Below are positions 25,380 through 29,786 of a stretch of DNA of 29,786 nucleotides, piece by piece. The position numbers were made by a program, and so were the translations under genes. This DNA comes from CALCCV01 sp964388665 (lineage in GTDB: Bacteria > Bdellovibrionota > Bdellovibrionia > Bdellovibrionales > Bdellovibrionaceae): contig CAYMBJ010000047.1 of the NCBI GenBank assembly GCA_964388665.1, positions 1-29,786 of the forward strand, given 5' to 3'. Every line of letters begins with the position of its first letter. Position 1 is the stretch's first letter. Below the pieces are notes generated by a model. That model was not told where the DNA came from and searched no databases. It saw nothing but the letters and a program-made list of their open reading frames with translations.

Positions 25380-26783
25380 TTACAGCCAGCCGGTCAGGGT
25401 CAGACTGATGCCAGTGGTCAACTCGCTGGGCCAGCTTAAGGAATCTGTGTTTGTAGAATCTGAAACTGCAGAAAAATTGCCTGACAGAGAGATCCGATCC
25501 AATTTATAGGTCCCTCGCAAATAGGTCACATGGGATTGCCATCGCGAATAGCTGGAGGCGAGGTAGCTGTAGTTGCCGCCAAGACCCGAACCCAAAGTCA
25601 CTTTATCTGAAAGGGAAAAATCTCCCGACCAAGCCAAGGTGGTGCGAGACGTCTCCCGAGAAAATTCGTAGACGTCTAGCGTGGCGACATCTTGTCCGGC
25701 GATGTCGGGGGAGGAGTACTCTCCAAATAGGGATTCAGGAACTGCGCTTGATGAGAACTCGGCCATATATTCATCCGTAGGATCGGATTCACCATAAAAG
25801 TGATGACTGTAAGAGCCATTGATTTCTGTCGAAAATGAATTCCTTTTAAAAACCAACTGCCCTTTGCCGGTGAGGCCAATGATTTTCTTTGCATCTTTGG
25901 AAGAGCGCGAAACAGGTAGTGCACCTGCGATCGTCCATTTGCTGTACAAAAGCTCTCTGTCATTGGCAGCGTGAGGAAGGGTGTAGCTGTAGGAAAGAGA
26001 TGGGTCTGCCGCGCCTAAAGAATCATAAAAGAGGGTGCTGATGCCTAAGTTCGATCTTGATGAAAGAATGTAGTTGTAATTGAGTCCAAAAAAATATTTT
26101 GGAACGCTGAAGTTTTTAAACTCTCGACCAGCAGGTGAGGTACTGTAGGTGTTGACCTCAGGAGCGTCGGAGTAATGAATGAGGTAGGGGCTCCAATAGT
26201 TTCTTGCGTCGGCTTTGATTGTGGTGAGCAGTCTGATCTGTGTTCCCTCTGGTGCCAAGCCATTGGCTCCCTCCTGCTGAGCTCGCCATGCATTGGCGCC
26301 CATGGTTCGCTTTTTTTCGACCCGATTTTGGCTTTGCACATTGAGGGAGACAAACAGGGAAGCGAGGCTCAGTTGATTCTGATAGTGGTCCAAGGTGGTT
26401 GCGGAAATGGGGAGTTCGCTATGAACTTCGTAGGCCGTCGGCTCACGTTGGATTTGAGCCAGAGCTGGCAACTGCAGGCGCCGCCAATCCGCGCTTCGAA
26501 AATTTTTTCGCGTGCGGGCGCTGGGAGGAGGGGGGCTGACTGGCTTCAAACTGATGGGTGTTGCTCGTGCGCTCTTAATGGAGGAACTGGAGTGCGAGGT
26601 GCGTCGCTTTGGTCTTTTGGGTCTTTTGTTTTTCTGTTGGTGTGGCAAAATGATACGATTTGAATTCACAATCTGCAATTTTTGTTTTTCACTGGTGCGA
26701 AAATTGGTACTGATCGGACTCGCTAAACTCATGCTTTGGGCCCCTGCGAATGTCAAAATGAGAATGTAAATTGGATTAATCAC
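25380..26783 (-). CDS. probable outer-membrane beta-barrel with basic proline-rich N-terminus
   Basis: I recognise no named family. The product has 467 residues and a signal peptide (MINPIYILILTFAGAQSMSLASP). Residues about 45-105 are strongly basic and Pro/Ser-rich (QQKNKRPKRPKRRTSHSSSS, SPPPPSARTRKN). From about residue 130 to the end, alternating hydrophobic and polar residues with many Tyr/Ser and glycine turns (YFFGLNYNYILSSRSNLGIS, LGSGLGGNYSYLASSYSRWQ) suggest a transmembrane beta-barrel. The final strand GISLTLTGWL lacks the standard terminal Phe. The GTG start is supported by GGGAG five bases upstream. It is divergent from the large lipoprotein across a 165-base gap, so the two may be a surface pair. 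Confidence 0.65.
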   Translation of the reverse strand: MINPIYILILTFAGAQSMSLASPISTNFRTSEKQKLQIVNSNRIILPHQQKNKRPKRPKRRTSHSSSSIKSARATPISLKPVSPPPPSARTRKNFRSADWRRLQLPALAQIQREPTAYEVHSELPISATTLDHYQNQLSLASLFVSLNVQSQNRVEKKRTMGANAWRAQQEGANGLAPEGTQIRLLTTIKADARNYWSPYLIHYSDAPEVNTYSTSPAGREFKNFSVPKYFFGLNYNYILSSRSNLGISTLFYDSLGAADPSLSYSYTLPHAANDRELLYSKWTIAGALPVSRSSKDAKKIIGLTGKGQLVFKRNSFSTEINGSYSHHFYGESDPTDEYMAEFSSSAVPESLFGEYSSPDIAGQDVATLDVYEFSRETSRTTLAWSGDFSLSDKVTLGSGLGGNYSYLASSYSRWQSHVTYLRGTYKLDRISLSGNFSAVSDSTNTDSLSWPSELTTGISLTLTGWL

Positions 26784-26924
26784 GCTATCTCCCAGTTAAA
26801 ATGCAGAATCACTTAGTAACAGTGCACGATACAGGCCTGTCTCAATCTGATCATTGGTTTCAATAAACAAATTTGATGTCCAAACAAACAATATCCCTAA
26901 ACAAAAGTCGGGTTTTGGCCGATG

Positions 26925-26940
26925 CTCCCTGTAGCGGGAG
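26925..26940 (+). promoter_or_regulatory. hairpin that covers the ribosome binding site of the lipoprotein gene
   Basis: CTCCC (26925-26929) can pair with GGGAG (26936-26940) across a six-base loop. GGGAG is the Shine-Dalgarno sequence of the ATG at 26949, eight bases downstream. Folding would hide the ribosome site, which suggests translational control or low expression. The stem is only 5 bp, so the effect may be modest. Confidence 0.35.
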
Positions 26941-26948
26941 AATTTATT

Positions 26949-29549
26949 ATGGACGTTTTTAGAATCTCGGTACTGATCATTGCTATTTCCATGATGGTCG
27001 GCTGCAATCGTGCGCAAAAGAGCGAAGATCAAAATTCAGTCAGCGTCTCGTTTGCTCTGCAGAAAGAAATTACTGCAAGTAGTAGCGATGGACCGCAGGC
27101 CATGGCTGCCACCCTGACGCTAAGGCATGTGGTGATCAATGTATCGGGTGCAGGAATTTCTACTCCGTTTTTATACAATTGGGACGGTCATGACAGTGTG
27201 ACAATTCCGGATAGTTTCGCTGTGGACAATGTTCCCTCAGGAGTGGGTCGCACTGTACAGGTTCTCAGTGTTTATCAGAGTACAGAAGGGGCGACTGAAT
27301 TTTTCTATGGCGATACAGTTGCCGATCTCTCGGCTTCCATCAATGAAGTTGTGGTGCCGATTGTTCGTATTACGGAGGCCAACTCCACGATCTCTGGAAA
27401 TATTTCTGGACGCTATTTGACCTCAGACAATGATGGTCCAACTGGTGTCATCGATATCCTGTACCAGCCTCCAGGAAAAATTCCAATGCTGTTGTCACAG
27501 TCGTATATGCTTTCGGGGTGGTTCAATATCTTCACTCTGTCTGGAGCGCCGTTCACCTATAAGCTTGCTGACGGCAGAATTCTATTTGATCAAGGAAGTT
27601 TGAGTCTTGATTCGCCACTTTTTGCTCCGGCAGAGCACCGAGCGCGTGTTTCTATACCTGTGCACAAGCGCTTTGAAGGTGGTGATCCAAGTTCTAATAC
27701 TACAAACCCAGTTTATAGAGTTGATGAGCCCAATGTTCATGTTTGGGGGTTTTTTGGCAAGGCTGAGTTTGTTGCTAACAAAAAGGTTTGTGTCGCTAGG
27801 CCAAGCACAGCTAATGCCGCCCTTAAAAAGATGTTTGTAAATTCAACGACGACTACGCCTTTGACCCAGGTGGTGGGCGCGCCACCCGCAGGTTTGTACC
27901 AAGCACTCCCGAGCGTATATTTGCAGGGTGGTGTGGCGATGGATTCGGCAGATTGCCTTGGCGCTTCGGCAAATTCAATTTTAGATGGAACAAGCGCACC
28001 TGCGAGCGGAACGCTAGACTATGTCAATCGTCAGTATGTGTACTCGCAACTCTATGATGGCAATGGTGGCGACTATATGTCAGGTTTTATGCTGCCGTTT
28101 CAGCGCAGTTTGGACTTTAAGGTGTTTCGTATTAAGGATGCCAATATTGAAGCCAATTTTATAGAAGGATCGCGTGCGCTGATTGACAAAGTAAAGATTT
28201 ACTCGCGACCTGATTCTCGCGATTTTTATTTTCGCGACAATGGAATTCCCTGTGATGAGATTGCCAAAGGTCAGCATGGATTTGTTTACAAAGGCGATGC
28301 AACACTCTCTGATAAAGGGATCTCCTATCCCTACTCGAGTTCAGATTTTGCCTCTGATTCAGTGTTGGTGGCTTGCCCTGCGGTTAAGGGAGAGTTCACC
28401 AAGATTGGTGCTTTGATTCGCATGCATGAATTTATTGATAGCACTAGTGGTGGCAGTGGTTCTGGTGGAGTTGCTGGGCCACCGTCACAATTGGGTCGAT
28501 TTCGCATGTCCGCTTTTCCTGGACACATACTTACTGACTCGTGTGAAGCTGTTGACGTTAATATAATGGACAGTAACGGCTTTGAAGCCGTAAGCTCTGA
28601 GCCCGTGACATTCTCTTGGTCGACTGGAACTTTGGATGTGTATGCGTCCTTGACCACGTGTAATATTGGCACGACTCCAGATCGACTGACTTCGGCAACA
28701 ATTCCTGTGGGGCAATCGCACGTTCAGCTCTATGTGCGAACAGCACAAAGTATTGGGGTTAGTGTCAACTGGAGCGTGTCTTCAGTCTCTCCAAGTTCCA
28801 TCAGTGCGCCGCCTGTGATGAGCATGACAGTGGTGAGTCCATCGCAGCGGCGAATTGAGGTGACAGGACCAGACCGCATATTGGCTGATGTCTGTTATGC
28901 ATACAAAATACGAAGTTCAGATTTCACCGGGTACGCGATGACCGCGGTATCTAACGAGGCGATCAGTCTTCAGTTGCAGCAGATGAGTGGGGGCACGACT
29001 CCAACGACTCTTGCTGGAGCGACCTATGCAAGTGCAGCTTGCACCACTGCGATCTCTAGCGTGACTCTGGCAACAGGGGAGAGTGAAAAGACCTTTTATA
29101 TAAAGCTTCCGGTGGGAGCTACAAGCTATGATATGTTCAGGGCCACAGTGTCACATCCCGATTCAAATGTTATTGCGGGGGCCGCGCATTTTTCTGTGGG
29201 CTCAGGCATCAATCAAGCCACTGGCTTTTATTATTATGGTAACACCACAATGGGCCAAGGATCCTGTACGCTGATCCGCGTAGAGATTGAAAATTCGAGC
29301 TACACGTCCGTGACCTTTTCATCAGCAAAAGTAATTACTCCATCAGTGACCGGCGTCACAGGGACCTTTCATGCAAATCTTGGTGATTGCGCAGGTAGTG
29401 TGTCAGGATCTACATTTTCGTTTCCTGCGGGTACGGATTCAGCAGAGTTTTACTTTAAGCCAATGACGGGGACCTCTGGTGTGCTCACTGTGAATGTGAC
29501 TGGGCTGACAAGTTTTCAAACACCAATGGCATTTCAACTGGGACTATAA
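26949..29549 (+). CDS. large lipoprotein with three C-terminal Cys-pair beta repeats
   Basis: This is an 866-residue protein of unknown function. The N-terminus MDVFRISVLIIAISMMVGC is a lipoprotein signal peptide with Cys19. Residues about 20-490 are beta-rich, starting with a domain containing ATLTLRHVVINVSGAG and FAVDNVPSGVGRTVQVL that resembles carboxypeptidase-regulatory or pilin-like folds. A Gly/Ser hinge (GGSGSGG, near residues 498-504) leads to three repeats of about 120 residues, each beginning near an L/G-x-x-C and holding one cysteine pair: 532/571, 649/698 and 773/814. The spacing suggests one disulfide per Ig-like module. A surface adhesin or sensor role is inference. I chose the ATG at 26949 because it begins the lipoprotein signal; the open frame back to 26922 has no ribosome site. 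No transfer signs are visible. Confidence 0.75.
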   Translation: MDVFRISVLIIAISMMVGCNRAQKSEDQNSVSVSFALQKEITASSSDGPQAMAATLTLRHVVINVSGAGISTPFLYNWDGHDSVTIPDSFAVDNVPSGVGRTVQVLSVYQSTEGATEFFYGDTVADLSASINEVVVPIVRITEANSTISGNISGRYLTSDNDGPTGVIDILYQPPGKIPMLLSQSYMLSGWFNIFTLSGAPFTYKLADGRILFDQGSLSLDSPLFAPAEHRARVSIPVHKRFEGGDPSSNTTNPVYRVDEPNVHVWGFFGKAEFVANKKVCVARPSTANAALKKMFVNSTTTTPLTQVVGAPPAGLYQALPSVYLQGGVAMDSADCLGASANSILDGTSAPASGTLDYVNRQYVYSQLYDGNGGDYMSGFMLPFQRSLDFKVFRIKDANIEANFIEGSRALIDKVKIYSRPDSRDFYFRDNGIPCDEIAKGQHGFVYKGDATLSDKGISYPYSSSDFASDSVLVACPAVKGEFTKIGALIRMHEFIDSTSGGSGSGGVAGPPSQLGRFRMSAFPGHILTDSCEAVDVNIMDSNGFEAVSSEPVTFSWSTGTLDVYASLTTCNIGTTPDRLTSATIPVGQSHVQLYVRTAQSIGVSVNWSVSSVSPSSISAPPVMSMTVVSPSQRRIEVTGPDRILADVCYAYKIRSSDFTGYAMTAVSNEAISLQLQQMSGGTTPTTLAGATYASAACTTAISSVTLATGESEKTFYIKLPVGATSYDMFRATVSHPDSNVIAGAAHFSVGSGINQATGFYYYGNTTMGQGSCTLIRVEIENSSYTSVTFSSAKVITPSVTGVTGTFHANLGDCAGSVSGSTFSFPAGTDSAEFYFKPMTGTSGVLTVNVTGLTSFQTPMAFQLGL

Positions 29550-29601
29550 AAGTCCTTTGCAGGCGGGAGCGGACAACGCATCCTGCCAAAGCTCTCTTGG
29601 A

Positions 29602-29631
29602 TTGCCAGAACCCACCGAAAACGGCTATGGT
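29602..29631 (+). promoter_or_regulatory. sigma-70-type promoter of the tRNA gene
   Basis: TTGCCA (29602-29607) is a five-of-six -35 match, and TATGGT (29626-29631) is a four-of-six -10 match, separated by 18 bases. This would start transcription a few bases before the tRNA at 29644, so only a very short 5' leader would be made. Confidence 0.5.
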
Positions 29632-29643
29632 TTGTCCCTACAC

Positions 29644-29720
29644 GCGGCCGTAGCTCAGCTGGATAGAGTACCTGGCTTCGAACCAGGGTGTCGGGAGTTC
29701 GAATCTCTCCGGCCGCACCA
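29644..29720 (+). tRNA. tRNA-Arg, anticodon TCG
   Basis: The 77-base cloverleaf folds by eye. The acceptor stem GCGGCCG pairs with CGGCCGC. The D arm is GCTC...GAGT. The anticodon stem CCTGG/CCAGG holds the loop CTTCGAA, whose anticodon TCG reads CGA (Arg). The T arm is GGGAG-TTCGAAT-CTCTC. The 3' CCA is encoded, after discriminator A. A T-rich stretch follows near 29771-29780, with a weak GCAA/TTGC pairing that may act as the terminator. Confidence 0.96.
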
Positions 29721-29786
29721 GTAAAATCAATAACCCGGATTAGCGGAATCCCCGCAGCAAATTGCAGTTTTTGATTTTTAAAGTTC

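Noticed and set aside
26175..26663. 162-codon + strand open frame antisense to the barrel-like gene
   Set aside because: The opposite strand has a good start, signal peptide and barrel-like pattern. This frame looks like a mirror of it and has an odd Cys/Gly/Leu composition.
29550..29600. Imperfect inverted repeat GGCGGGAGCG / CGCATCCTGCC as terminator of the large lipoprotein gene
   Set aside because: Pairing needs bulges and no T-run follows; the region merges into the tRNA promoter.

Overview
The window reads as a chromosomal segment of a free-living Gram-negative bacterium with roughly 50% GC. It carries the outer-membrane LPS assembly protein LptD, several lipoproteins and a C-terminal beta-barrel candidate. 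The mix of genes (VKOR-DsbA fusion, ChaN-like protein, PldB-like hydrolase, large repeat lipoprotein, many GTG/TTG starts) is what I would expect from a Bdellovibrio-like member of the Bdellovibrionota. That placement is an inference from gene content, not a proof. No insertion sequences, phage genes, CRISPR arrays or rRNA are visible. Coding density is high and no gene-free stretch exceeds 300 bases.

Layout. 1-5.0 kb: lptD (-), a STAS-domain protein (+) whose 3' end overlaps a convergent coiled-coil protein (-), and a small membrane protein (+). 5.0-8.4 kb: a VKOR-DsbA disulfide-forming fusion (-), a ChaN/TIKI-like protein with an extra C-terminal region (+), and an HU histone-like protein (-). 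8.5-13.0 kb (+): arginyl-tRNA synthetase, an MFS transporter and a secreted PldB-like hydrolase. 13.1-17.5 kb (-): a compact operon in which a HutG-like ureohydrolase, a threonine-aldolase-family PLP enzyme and tryptophan 2,3-dioxygenase are joined by two ATGA overlaps. It is preceded by an unknown secreted protein and a small HPF-like protein. 17.6-19.7 kb: a strong rho-independent hairpin on the + strand with no + strand gene in front of it, then htpG (-). 19.9-23.4 kb (+): a KynB-type formamidase, a DUF2147 protein, a tandem cyclic-nucleotide-binding protein and a secreted peroxiredoxin-like protein. 23.4-26.8 kb (-): a DUF6279-type lipoprotein, dapA and a probable outer-membrane protein. 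26.9-29.7 kb (+): an 866-residue lipoprotein with three Cys-pair repeats, then tRNA-Arg(TCG) with its own promoter.

Functional threads. Tryptophan breakdown is represented by tryptophan 2,3-dioxygenase and a formamidase about 5.7 kb apart, but no recognisable kynureninase is present. The PLP lyase and ureohydrolase translationally coupled to the dioxygenase are the most interesting functional puzzle here. Envelope biogenesis is the second theme: LptD, an oxidative-folding enzyme, lipoproteins, a barrel and DapA. Several upstream regions carry repeats or palindromes that may be operators.

Start codons were moved from the longest open frame wherever a Shine-Dalgarno sequence, a signal peptide or family knowledge favoured another codon. 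Each case is noted. All functional calls rest on reading motifs by eye, with no database search.
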